DNA of 64,000 nt from Paramylibacter kogurei (GTDB lineage: Bacteria; Pseudomonadota; Alphaproteobacteria; Rhodobacterales; Rhodobacteraceae), in NCBI RefSeq assembly GCF_002742285.1, contig NZ_MDGM01000012.1:1240001-1304000 (forward strand). Reading direction: 5' to 3'. The notes under the pieces were generated by a model, which saw nothing but the letters and a program-made list of their open reading frames with translations, was not told the origin of the DNA and searched no databases. Positions 44,370 to 52,419 of the stretch are shown here, in pieces; the first letter of the stretch is position 1; each line of letters starts with the position of its first letter. A program made the position numbers and the translations under genes.

Positions 44370-45736
44370 TTGATGGACTCCAGTTTTTCTAAATCAAAGT
44401 GCTGGCTTCTGCCCCACTTTGTACCATCAGACGCAGGATCAACGGCGATCCCAGCTTCACCAAGGCTGTCACGAATGTAATCTGCGCGTTCCCAGTTTTT
44501 CTGTTTGCGTGCTTCTCGTTGTTCATCGAGTAAACTATTTACCATTGCTTCTACTTCTGGGGGAAGCATAGTCGCTTCGATGTCTTGGTCCGTTGAAAAA
44601 CCAAGGAAATCCATTGATGCGCGCAACGCGCCAGCGTTTTTGTCTTTCACCAATCCATGCATCGCAGCAATGGCACCAGCAGTATTAAGGTCATTTGCAA
44701 GGGCATCGATCACGCCCGAGTATGGCTGTTGACCATCCTCGGCATGTGCAGCAATTTTCGTCCACTTCCTCAACGTCGCCTCTGCCTCTTTCGCCTTCTT
44801 ATCCGTCCAATCCATTGGCTTCGAATAATGCGTGCTCAACATAACAAAGCGGATGACCTCGCCGCTATACCCTTGATCCAGCAAATCGCGCACGGTGAAA
44901 AAATTGCCAAGGGATTTGGACATTTTCTTGCCCTCGACCTGTAACATTTCATTGTGCATCCAGTATTGGGCGAATGAATCTGTCCCGCAACATGCACAGC
45001 TTTGGGCGATTTCGTTTTCGTGGTGGGGGAATTGTAAATCTAGCCCGCCGCCGTGAATATCGAATTTTTCGCCAAATAATTCACGCGCCATTGCGCTACA
45101 TTCGATATGCCAGCCTGGGCGGCCATATCCCCATGGGCTTTCCCAGCCTGGTGTGTCGCCATCCGATGGTTTCCACAGCACGAAATCCATGGGGTTTCGT
45201 TTATATGGGGCAACTTCGACACGCGCACCTGCGATCATGTCATCAACGCTACGCCCTGATAATTTGCCGTAATGCTCTTTCCAGCTATCCACTGCGAATA
45301 ACACATGCCCCTCGGCGGCGTATGCGTGCCCCTTTTCGATCAGCTCGCCAATCATATCGACCATTTGTGAGATATATTCGGTGGCACGCGGGGCAAGTGT
45401 TGGTTCCATTGCACCAAGTGCGCCCATATCATCCAGATACCACTGAATGGTTTCATCAGTGATATCGCGAATGCTGCGCCCTGTTTCGGCGGCCTTGGCG
45501 TTAATCTTATCATCCACATCGGTGAAATTACGCGCATAGGTGACGTGATCATCCCCATACACATGGCGCAACAGGCGAAACAGTGTGTCAAACACCACCA
45601 CAGGGCGCGCATTGCCCAGATGGGCGCGGTCATACACCGTGGGGCCACAGACATACATCCGCACGTTTTTTTCATCGAGGGGTTTGAACTCCTCTTTCTT
45701 GCGGGTCTTTGAATTATGTAGCTTGATCGTGGTCAT
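44366..45736 (-). CDS. cysS: Cysteinyl-tRNA synthetase
   Basis: A 456-residue class I synthetase. The zinc-site Cys30 is in YVCGPTVYD, the HIGH box reads HLGN (39-42), the further zinc ligands include the [10 protein letters not shown] and [11 protein letters not shown] regions, and the signature loop is KKMSKSLGN. It begins the cysS-cimA-synthase-like operon. Confidence 0.97.
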   Translation of the reverse strand: MTTIKLHNSKTRKKEEFKPLDEKNVRMYVCGPTVYDRAHLGNARPVVVFDTLFRLLRHVYGDDHVTYARNFTDVDDKINAKAAETGRSIRDITDETIQWYLDDMGALGAMEPTLAPRATEYISQMVDMIGELIEKGHAYAAEGHVLFAVDSWKEHYGKLSGRSVDDMIAGARVEVAPYKRNPMDFVLWKPSDGDTPGWESPWGYGRPGWHIECSAMARELFGEKFDIHGGGLDLQFPHHENEIAQSCACCGTDSFAQYWMHNEMLQVEGKKMSKSLGNFFTVRDLLDQGYSGEVIRFVMLSTHYSKPMDWTDKKAKEAEATLRKWTKIAAHAEDGQQPYSGVIDALANDLNTAGAIAAMHGLVKDKNAGALRASMDFLGFSTDQDIEATMLPPEVEAMVNSLLDEQREARKQKNWERADYIRDSLGEAGIAVDPASDGTKWGRSQHFDLEKLESIK

Positions 45737-45913
45737 GGTCTATCTCGCGGTTTTGCCGCGGGCATATCACTTGTATCCATGTTTGAAAATAAGAGAACCG
45801 CCCGCGTGATGTATCAGCAGGTAATAATACAGCAAATAATGATGCAATTGGTTCTCATGGGGTATTCTTAATGCTAGTTTCACAACAAACGCAAGCCTTT
45901 GAGGAAAATTGAT

Positions 45914-46741
45914 ATGCCCAAACATGATCCCGCCCCTGCATTTCGCGCATTACACCAACGTGGCAATCCGTTTGTCCTGATGAACGCTTGGGATGTGGGC
46001 AGTGCGCGTATCATGGCGGCAATGGGGGCACAGGCAATTGGCACTACATCTTCGGGATATGGGTTTACCCAAGGGTTGCCCGATATGGGGCATTTAACGC
46101 GCGATCAACATTTGGATCATGCCGCCGACATTGTGGCGGCAACACCCCTGCCCGTGTCTGGTGATTTTGAAAACGGCTTTGGTGATGCACCAGAAGATGT
46201 GGCAGAAACCATTCGATTGGCTTGCGAGGCAGGATTGGCGGGTTGTTCGATCGAGGATACAATGTTGCCCAGCGCAACACCCTATGATTTCGCGCTTGCC
46301 GTGGATCGTATCCGCGCGGGCGCGGATGCCGCGCGTAACCTGCCCCGTGATTTTGTGCTGGTGGCACGTGCAGATGGCATTATGAACGGGCAATATGATG
46401 TGTCAGAGGCGATTAAACGTCTGCAAGCGTTTGATGCTGCAGGTGCGGATTGTTTATACGCCCCGCTCCCTGCCAGCATGGATGATTTGAAATTGATCTG
46501 TGATAGTGTTTCGAAACCCGTCAATGGGCTGGCCGCGGGGGCGTACACAAAATATAACCGCGCGGATTTTGCCAATATCGGGGTTGCGCGTATATCGCTG
46601 GGATCGGCATTGTCGCGTGTCACACATCAGGCAATCGTAGATTGCAGCCAGTCCATCCTGCATGACGGGGGTTTTGCCAGCCTGTCTAGTGGTGCAAGTG
46701 GTGGCGATATTGATGTACTATTGGCGAAGGGCAGCGTTTGA
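45914..46741 (+). CDS. Isocitrate lyase/PEP mutase family protein
   Basis: A 275-residue TIM-barrel protein of the isocitrate lyase/phosphoenolpyruvate mutase superfamily. Visible motifs are NAWDVGSARIMAAMGAQAIG, the Mg-binding region VSGDFENGFGD and GLAGCSIEDTM. The KKCGH catalytic loop of isocitrate and methylisocitrate lyases is absent, so it is probably an oxaloacetate hydrolase-like or other C-C/P-C enzyme. The ATG at 45914 has GAGGAAAA ahead. Its stop overlaps the longest reading of the TPM gene, but that gene's real start lies 57 bases further on. Confidence 0.88.
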   Translation: MPKHDPAPAFRALHQRGNPFVLMNAWDVGSARIMAAMGAQAIGTTSSGYGFTQGLPDMGHLTRDQHLDHAADIVAATPLPVSGDFENGFGDAPEDVAETIRLACEAGLAGCSIEDTMLPSATPYDFALAVDRIRAGADAARNLPRDFVLVARADGIMNGQYDVSEAIKRLQAFDAAGADCLYAPLPASMDDLKLICDSVSKPVNGLAAGAYTKYNRADFANIGVARISLGSALSRVTHQAIVDCSQSILHDGGFASLSSGASGGDIDVLLAKGSV

Positions 46742-46797
46742 CGCTTGCAATTTTTCATCAAACGCCCACATTGATTGGAACAATACAGGGGAAATTT

Positions 46798-47646
46798 ATG
46801 CGCCGTTTATTCATTGTTTTTATCGCGTCATTCCTGCCCATGATGGCAATGGCACAGGATTATCCTGCATCGCTAACATCTTATGTGAATGATTACGCCG
46901 ATATCATTGATGCGGATACAGAAGCGCGGATTACGCAAACGCTCACCGATTTGCGCGAAACCAAAGGCGTGGAAATGACTGTGGTGACTATCAATTCCAC
47001 CGCTGATTACGGCGATAAAACGGATGTTCCCACATTCACCACGGGGTTGTTCAATCACTGGGGTGTGGGCGATGCGGCAAAAAACAACGGAATTATGTTT
47101 CTGGTGTCCAAGTTTGATCGCGAAATGTTTATCGGGCTTGGCTCTGGCTACCCGCGTGAATTTGATAAACGCATGGATTATCTGTTTGACCAGCATGTAA
47201 AATCGCATTTTCAGAAGGGCGATTATTCCAAAGGTATCGAAATTGGTGTAACCGAAACCATCGAACGCACCGCTGATAATTGGGTTGAACCCCAAACACC
47301 GCTGTTAGAACGTATCGCGGCCAAGATTGTCCCGATCCTGATTCCATTTGTATTTTTGCTGTTCTTCCTGTTCATCCTGTTTCGCAACAAAATGTCGGAT
47401 ACATGGGTGCGCACCAAATCATGCCCCAATTGCGGAAGGCGTGGATTATCGCGGGATCGCGAAACCACACAAACCGTCACCCGCACCACCCCCGGTGAAC
47501 AGATATTGCGCACACGTTGCCGCCATTGCGATTATCGCGATGATCACACACATATCATCCCCGTACGCAGCAGCAGTTCATCAGGTGGCGGCGGCAGCTT
47601 TGGCGGTGGTGGATCGTCTGGCGGCGGTGGCGGTGGCCGTTGGTGA
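46798..47646 (+). CDS. TPM-domain exported protein with zinc ribbon
   Basis: A 282-residue protein with a signal peptide (1-19, cut after AMA), a TPM_phosphatase domain (about 25-155, with DADTEARITQTLTDLRETKG and IMFLVSKFDREMFIGLG), and one membrane helix (about 176-196). A four-Cys zinc-ribbon-like module follows (Cys209, 212, 241, 244), and a Ser/Gly tail ending GGGGGGRW. By topology the TPM part is periplasmic and the ribbon cytoplasmic. TPM proteins include Psb27-associated TLP18.3 and YgcG; the role here is unknown. CAGGGGAAA precedes the ATG. Confidence 0.88.
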   Translation: MRRLFIVFIASFLPMMAMAQDYPASLTSYVNDYADIIDADTEARITQTLTDLRETKGVEMTVVTINSTADYGDKTDVPTFTTGLFNHWGVGDAAKNNGIMFLVSKFDREMFIGLGSGYPREFDKRMDYLFDQHVKSHFQKGDYSKGIEIGVTETIERTADNWVEPQTPLLERIAAKIVPILIPFVFLLFFLFILFRNKMSDTWVRTKSCPNCGRRGLSRDRETTQTVTRTTPGEQILRTRCRHCDYRDDHTHIIPVRSSSSSGGGGSFGGGGSSGGGGGGRW

Positions 47647-47659
47647 TTTAAACATTTTT

Positions 47660-47686
47660 CTTGCGCGGTGAAAAAAACCGTGCAAG
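47660..47686 (+). terminator. Possible terminator after the TPM gene
   Basis: CTTGCGCGGT pairs with ACCGTGCAAG (one mismatch) around GAAAAAA, followed by CATTTTAT. It lies 14 bases after the stop. The T run is short, so termination is only likely. Confidence 0.5.
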
Positions 47687-47824
47687 CATTTTATCCATGA
47701 TTGATCTTGATTGGATGACAGCGCTGATTGTCCGCACAATTGGTGCAGAGCGCGGTCGTGCCGCACGGGGTTCGCCCGCCTAAGGTTTTCAACCAAATTG
47801 AAACCCTTATTCAGAGATTATCAC

Positions 47825-49363
47825 ATGACAACAAAAACAACCCGTCGTTCCGGAGGCCGCGCAGCCAGACAAGCGCTTCGTGCTGCCCCATTAACCGAGG
47901 ATATCCGCCCTATTCGATCTGGAATGGAGGGGGGCAATTATAAACCCCTGTCTGATGCAGAAGTTTTGCGCATTCATCACGCCGCACTCGATGCGCTTGA
48001 AACCATTGGTTTGGCCGATGCGCCACCATCGGGTGTGGATGTGATGACAAAGGCGGGTGCAATCCTTGGCGATGATGGTCGGCTGCGATATCCCCGTTCC
48101 TTGGTCGAGGATATGCTGGCCAAGGCTGCGAAAAAGGTCACGTTATATTCGCGCGATGGCAAAAACGATCTCGAATTATGGGGTAATCGTGTGCATTACG
48201 GCACGGCGGGTGCGGCGGTGCATTTGGTTGATGTGGAAAACAACGAATATCGCGAATGCACGGTTCAGGATTTGCACGATGCCGCCAAAATCACGCAACA
48301 GCTTGATAACGTGCACTTTTTCCAACGCCCGATGGTGTGTCGCGATATTCCTGATAATTTTGAAATGGATCAAAATACGATCTATGCGGCCTGTTCAGGC
48401 ACAACCAAACATGTAGGCACCAGTTTTACCGAACCATCATTCATGCCGGGCATGTTTGATCTGATCTATGACATTGCAGGGGGCGAAGCGAATTTTCGTG
48501 CTCGCCCGTTTATATCCAATTCCAACTGTTTCGTCGTTCCCCCCATGAAATTCGCAACCGAGAGTTCGGAAGTGATGGAATACTGCATTCGTGCGGGCAT
48601 GCCCGTGCTGTTACTTTCGGCTGGACAAGCGGGCGCGACCGCCCCTGCCAGCATTGCAGGTGCAATTGTTCAGGCCGTCGCGGAATGTCTGGCGGGTGTG
48701 GTTTATGTGAATGCCATTGCACCCGGACACCCCGCTATTTTTGGCACATGGCCGTTTGTGTCTGATCTGCGCACAGGGGCGATGTCTGGTGGTTCTGGCG
48801 AACAGGCGTTATTGACCGCTGGCTGTGCACAGATGCATAAATTTTACGGCCTGCCCGGTGGTGCCGCGGCGGGAATTGCCGATGCAAAAATGCCCGACAT
48901 GCAAGCGGGATATGAACAGGCACATTCCAACGTTATGGCAGGACTATCAGGGTTGAATATGGTGTACGAGGCCGTGGGTATGCATGCATCCCTACTTGGC
49001 TTTTGTCTGGAAAGTCTGATCATTGGTGATGATCTGTTGGGGCAATCATTGCGCTGTGTGCGCGGGATCGAGGTGACAGAGGATAGCCTATCACTGGAAA
49101 CCATGCGCGATGCTTGCCTGAATGGGCCGGGGCATTATTTGGGGTCCGAACAGACACTGAACCTGATGCAGCGCGATTACGTTTACCCTCGCCTTGGTGA
49201 TCGCACATCGCCCAAAGAATGGGTGGAACGTGGAAAACCCAATTTAATTGAAAACGCGATAAAGTTTAAAAACGAAATATTGGCAAAACCATCCGCCGTT
49301 GGGTTTGATCACGCGATGGATAAAATGTTACGTGAAAAATATAAAATACATTTAAAACAATGA
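47825..49363 (+). CDS. Trimethylamine methyltransferase (MttB) family, non-pyrrolysine
   Basis: A 512-residue member of the MttB superfamily without an in-frame amber codon, so not the pyrrolysine enzyme. Such members act on quaternary amines such as glycine betaine, passing a methyl to a corrinoid protein. Family stretches: HHAALDALETIGLADAPPSG, GGSGEQALLTAGCAQMHKFY, GLPGGAAAGIADAKMPD. The start at 47825 (MTTKTTRRSGGRAARQ) is chosen over a longer frame of non-family sequence. No MttC or activator gene is adjacent, so its methyl acceptor is encoded elsewhere or it does other chemistry. Confidence 0.9.
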   Translation: MTTKTTRRSGGRAARQALRAAPLTEDIRPIRSGMEGGNYKPLSDAEVLRIHHAALDALETIGLADAPPSGVDVMTKAGAILGDDGRLRYPRSLVEDMLAKAAKKVTLYSRDGKNDLELWGNRVHYGTAGAAVHLVDVENNEYRECTVQDLHDAAKITQQLDNVHFFQRPMVCRDIPDNFEMDQNTIYAACSGTTKHVGTSFTEPSFMPGMFDLIYDIAGGEANFRARPFISNSNCFVVPPMKFATESSEVMEYCIRAGMPVLLLSAGQAGATAPASIAGAIVQAVAECLAGVVYVNAIAPGHPAIFGTWPFVSDLRTGAMSGGSGEQALLTAGCAQMHKFYGLPGGAAAGIADAKMPDMQAGYEQAHSNVMAGLSGLNMVYEAVGMHASLLGFCLESLIIGDDLLGQSLRCVRGIEVTEDSLSLETMRDACLNGPGHYLGSEQTLNLMQRDYVYPRLGDRTSPKEWVERGKPNLIENAIKFKNEILAKPSAVGFDHAMDKMLREKYKIHLKQ

Positions 49364-49399
49364 ACTAAAGTAAGAAGCGCATGTAAAGAAAATACCATA

Positions 49400-49427
49400 T
49401 TCCGAAGCCCGATTTGGGTTTTCCGAA
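49400..49427. repeat. Direct repeats upstream of the DmsC-like gene
   Basis: TTCCGAA occurs at 49400-49406 and 49421-49427, 21 bases apart (two helical turns), around GCCC-GATTT-GGGT. A second inverted repeat, TTTACAGG / CCTGTAAA, lies at 49436-49443 and 49462-49469. This may be a regulator-binding region of the following gene. Confidence 0.4.
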
Positions 49428-49514
49428 ATATCACATTTACAGGGGTTGATGTATTTCATTTCCTGTAAAATTGGTGCAAAACAACGCTAACTGAACACAA
49501 GAGATAACAATCCC

Positions 49515-50393
49515 ATGCATCCAGCGCCATCTGTCATTTTATTCACTGCGGCATCTGGGCTTGGTTTTGGGCTCTTGTTTTTCTTGGGTATTGGACGCCC
49601 TGATGTAACGGGTACATCGGCGTTTATCTTTTTCTTTTTGGGATATGCGCTGGCTGTGGGTGGGTTGCTCGCGTCTACATTCCACCTTGGCAATCCCAAA
49701 AACGCGCTCAAGGCATTTTCGCAATGGCGCACATCGTGGTTATCCCGCGAAGGTATCTTGGCGGTTGTCGCACTGTCGGTAATGGGTATTTACGCCGCCG
49801 CCGCGATTTTTCTGAATATTCAAATTCCAGTCATCGGCATGATCGGCGCTCTGCTCTGTCTTGCCACGGTGGGCAGCACATCAATGATCTATGCACAGTT
49901 GAAAACCATTCCCCGCTGGAACCATTGGTTAACGCCAGTGTTGTTTTTCTTGTTCGCGCTCACGGGTGGTGCGATGTTGTCCAACCAAATTTGGCTGGCA
50001 AAATATCTGATGATCGCGCTGATCATTGTACAGGTGGCATATTGGGCGATTGGTGATGGGTTGTTTAAGGCCGCGGGCTCCACGATGGAAACCGCAACGG
50101 GGCTGGGCCATATTGGCAAGGTACGCCAATTCGAACCGCCCCACACGGGTGACAATTATCTTTTGCGTGAAATGGTGCATGTGGTGGGGCGTAAACATGC
50201 GGCCAAGCTGCGCATTATATCGTTGATAACACTGGGAATTATCCCGCTTGGTATGATGTTTTTCATCCCCAAGATGGGTCATGCATGGGGTGCTGTGATG
50301 TTACTATCGCATATCGTGGGTCTTGGCGTTGCGCGATGGTTGTTTTTCGCACAAGCCGAACATGTTGTTGGATTGTATTACGGCAAACGCTAG
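49515..50393 (+). CDS. DMSO reductase anchor subunit-like protein (DmsC)
   Basis: A 292-residue inner-membrane protein with about eight helices, of the DmsC/YnfH family that anchors molybdopterin reductases and oxidises quinol. It has the typical FHLGNPKNALKAFSQWRTSWLSREG loop and SMIYAQLKTIPRWNHW. The partner catalytic (DmsA) and iron-sulfur (DmsB) subunits are not next to it, so it is an orphan here. The ribosome site is weak (AGAG, far). It converges on and overlaps the VPLPA-CTERM gene by four bases. Confidence 0.88.
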   Translation: MHPAPSVILFTAASGLGFGLLFFLGIGRPDVTGTSAFIFFFLGYALAVGGLLASTFHLGNPKNALKAFSQWRTSWLSREGILAVVALSVMGIYAAAAIFLNIQIPVIGMIGALLCLATVGSTSMIYAQLKTIPRWNHWLTPVLFFLFALTGGAMLSNQIWLAKYLMIALIIVQVAYWAIGDGLFKAAGSTMETATGLGHIGKVRQFEPPHTGDNYLLREMVHVVGRKHAAKLRIISLITLGIIPLGMMFFIPKMGHAWGAVMLLSHIVGLGVARWLFFAQAEHVVGLYYGKR

Positions 50394-51046
50394 GCCAGCG
50401 CTTGCCCGCCTTTGCGTTTTCGACCAAACAAACCCAGTGCCCCAAGTGCAGACAGCAATAACACGATTGATGCGGGCAACGGTACGGGTGCAATTTCGAT
50501 GTTATCAATGGTGAAATGCGTATCCCCTGCGGTCAGATTCACAGATTGATTGGCTCCCAACGTGGGTGGCGTATAAATTCCGCTGATGACAAAGCTTTCA
50601 AGCCCAGAGAAATCTGACCCCATGACGAAGCCGAGTGTGTCAACCTCTGACCCTGTGACGGTGCTGGCGACCAAACCTGTTGAATCATATCCCTGAAACA
50701 ACACATTGTCCCAAACATAAGGCGTGCTTTCAATCCCGCCAAATCCGATATCCGTTTCAATATCCACACCAAAACCAAGCGCACCAATATCCAGTGACAT
50801 CACATCAAATGCGCCGCCATCATCTCGGGTGATTGTATATGAACTCCCATATGGGCCAGTGAATTGATCAACATGCAGATCACCAAAATACCCAGTGGTG
50901 AAATTGGTGGTTACATTGAATCCATCTTGCGAATAGTTGCGCCCAAAATTGGTGCCTTCAAAATCAATCGTTACACCAAATGCCGCGATTGGCGCCCCGA
51001 TAAGGGTGGTTGCAAGAAGTGCACCATAAATTTTTTGCATAAACAT
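50390..51046 (-). CDS. VPLPA-CTERM sorting-domain protein
   Basis: A 218-residue exported protein. A signal peptide (about 1-24, ending IAAFG) precedes a beta-rich, Asp/Gly/Thr-rich domain with little charge, and the C-terminus is the sorting signal: VPLPASIVLLLSALGALG (from residue 188) followed by FGRKRK. In Rhodobacteraceae this is the VPLPA variant of PEP-CTERM, handled by an exosortase. The ligand of the ectodomain is unknown. The ATG at 51046 has GGGGA six bases upstream. Confidence 0.88.
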   Translation of the reverse strand: MFMQKIYGALLATTLIGAPIAAFGVTIDFEGTNFGRNYSQDGFNVTTNFTTGYFGDLHVDQFTGPYGSSYTITRDDGGAFDVMSLDIGALGFGVDIETDIGFGGIESTPYVWDNVLFQGYDSTGLVASTVTGSEVDTLGFVMGSDFSGLESFVISGIYTPPTLGANQSVNLTAGDTHFTIDNIEIAPVPLPASIVLLLSALGALGLFGRKRKGGQALA

Positions 51047-51266
51047 ATTTGTCCCCAATAGTTTCCAAGAAAAATATTACAGGCACACGCAAATATTCAT
51101 TGTCGCCATATCCACACGTTATGGTAGATCACCCATTGAGAAAGTGATTTTCAGCACTGATTGGGTGAAATAAGTACCGCGCAAAATTGTGATCTATACT
51201 TGCCACATTGCGCTTGGTCATGATGCAAAAGCTGCATAGGTTGGCGTGAAAATAAAGAGGCCGCCC

Positions 51267-52259
51267 ATGCAAAAATTCTCGCTCCTTGATTTATCCCCTG
51301 TGTCAGAGGGTCATTCAACCGCAGATGCGCTCAATAACACGGTTGAATTGGCACAAGCCGCTGAAAAATCAGGGTTTCATCGGTTTTGGCTGGCAGAACA
51401 TCACAATATGCCAGGGATCGCGAGCGCGGCGACATCTGTGGTGATTGGGCATGTTGCGGGGCACACCAAAACCATGCGTATTGGTGCAGGTGGGATCATG
51501 TTACCAAACCATGCGCCTCTGATCATTGGTGAACAATTTGGCACACTTGCCACGCTTTATCCTGATCGCATTGATTTGGGGCTTGGGCGTGCACCGGGCA
51601 CGGATGGTGCCACCGCACAGGCATTGCGCCGTCATATGTCGCCCGAGGATACATTCCCCCAAGACGTACAAGAATTGATCGCCTATTTCGACGATGCCCC
51701 CGATAATACCGCTGTTCGTGCAATCCCTGGAACTGGCACATATGTTCCCGTTTGGATACTGGGATCAAGCCTGTTTGGTGCGCAATTGGCGGCATACCTT
51801 GGATTGCCATATGCGTTTGCATCACATTTTGCGCCGTCCATGTTGGAACAGGCTATTTCAATTTATCGCAGCACGTTTCAGCCATCACAGTACCTCGATA
51901 AACCGTATTTGATGTTGGCGGCGGGAGTTTGTGCGGCGGAAACGGATAGCGCGGCGCAATATCTGCGCACGTCACAGATGTTGGCCTTTGCCCGTTTACG
52001 CACAGGAAAACCGGGTAAGCTGCCCCGTCCCGTTGATGATATCGCGGCGCATATTCCCGCCAATATTATGACAGGTGTCGAACATGCCATGTCATTTTCA
52101 GCAACGGGTTCGCCAGATACGGTGAAACAACAGCTGCGATCGATCATTGCCACGCACCAACCCGATGAATTGATGATCACGGGCATGATCCATGATCACG
52201 CGGCGCGACTTCAATCGTTTGATATTGCTGCAAAAATTCTGGCAGACCTGTGCAATTAA
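51267..52259 (+). CDS. LLM class flavin-dependent oxidoreductase
   Basis: A 330-residue luciferase-like monooxygenase (FMNH2-dependent). It has the [17 protein letters not shown] start of the YhbW-like (TIGR03558) group, [33 protein letters not shown] and [13 protein letters not shown]. Substrate unknown. AAAGAGG lies seven bases ahead of the ATG. The stop overlaps the convergent ccoS by four bases. Confidence 0.93.
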   Translation: MQKFSLLDLSPVSEGHSTADALNNTVELAQAAEKSGFHRFWLAEHHNMPGIASAATSVVIGHVAGHTKTMRIGAGGIMLPNHAPLIIGEQFGTLATLYPDRIDLGLGRAPGTDGATAQALRRHMSPEDTFPQDVQELIAYFDDAPDNTAVRAIPGTGTYVPVWILGSSLFGAQLAAYLGLPYAFASHFAPSMLEQAISIYRSTFQPSQYLDKPYLMLAAGVCAAETDSAAQYLRTSQMLAFARLRTGKPGKLPRPVDDIAAHIPANIMTGVEHAMSFSATGSPDTVKQQLRSIIATHQPDELMITGMIHDHAARLQSFDIAAKILADLCN

Positions 52260-52417
52260 CCCGCTTCGTTATCGGGCGCGTCATCATCAAACAATATCCG
52301 CGCGGCGTTCCCGTCTGGGTCATCAAACTGTTTGGTTTTGATCGCCCAGAAAAACGCGAGCAACCCAATGCCGCCCAGAAATAATGAAATCGGGATCAGA
52401 TAGATCAATACAGACAT
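52256..52417 (-). CDS. ccoS: cbb3 oxidase assembly protein CcoS
   Basis: A 53-residue single-span membrane protein needed to mature the cbb3 oxidase (haem/copper insertion). The pattern [36 protein letters not shown] and DDD is diagnostic. The ATG at 52417 overlaps the ccoI stop. Last gene of ccoGHIS. Confidence 0.95.
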   Translation of the reverse strand: MSVLIYLIPISLFLGGIGLLAFFWAIKTKQFDDPDGNAARILFDDDAPDNEAG

Positions 52418-52419
52418 GT

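Noticed and set aside
47711..49363. A longer MttB-like frame starting at 47711
   Set aside because: The extra 38 residues are Cys/Arg-rich and unlike the family; the ATG at 47825 starts the conserved N-terminus.
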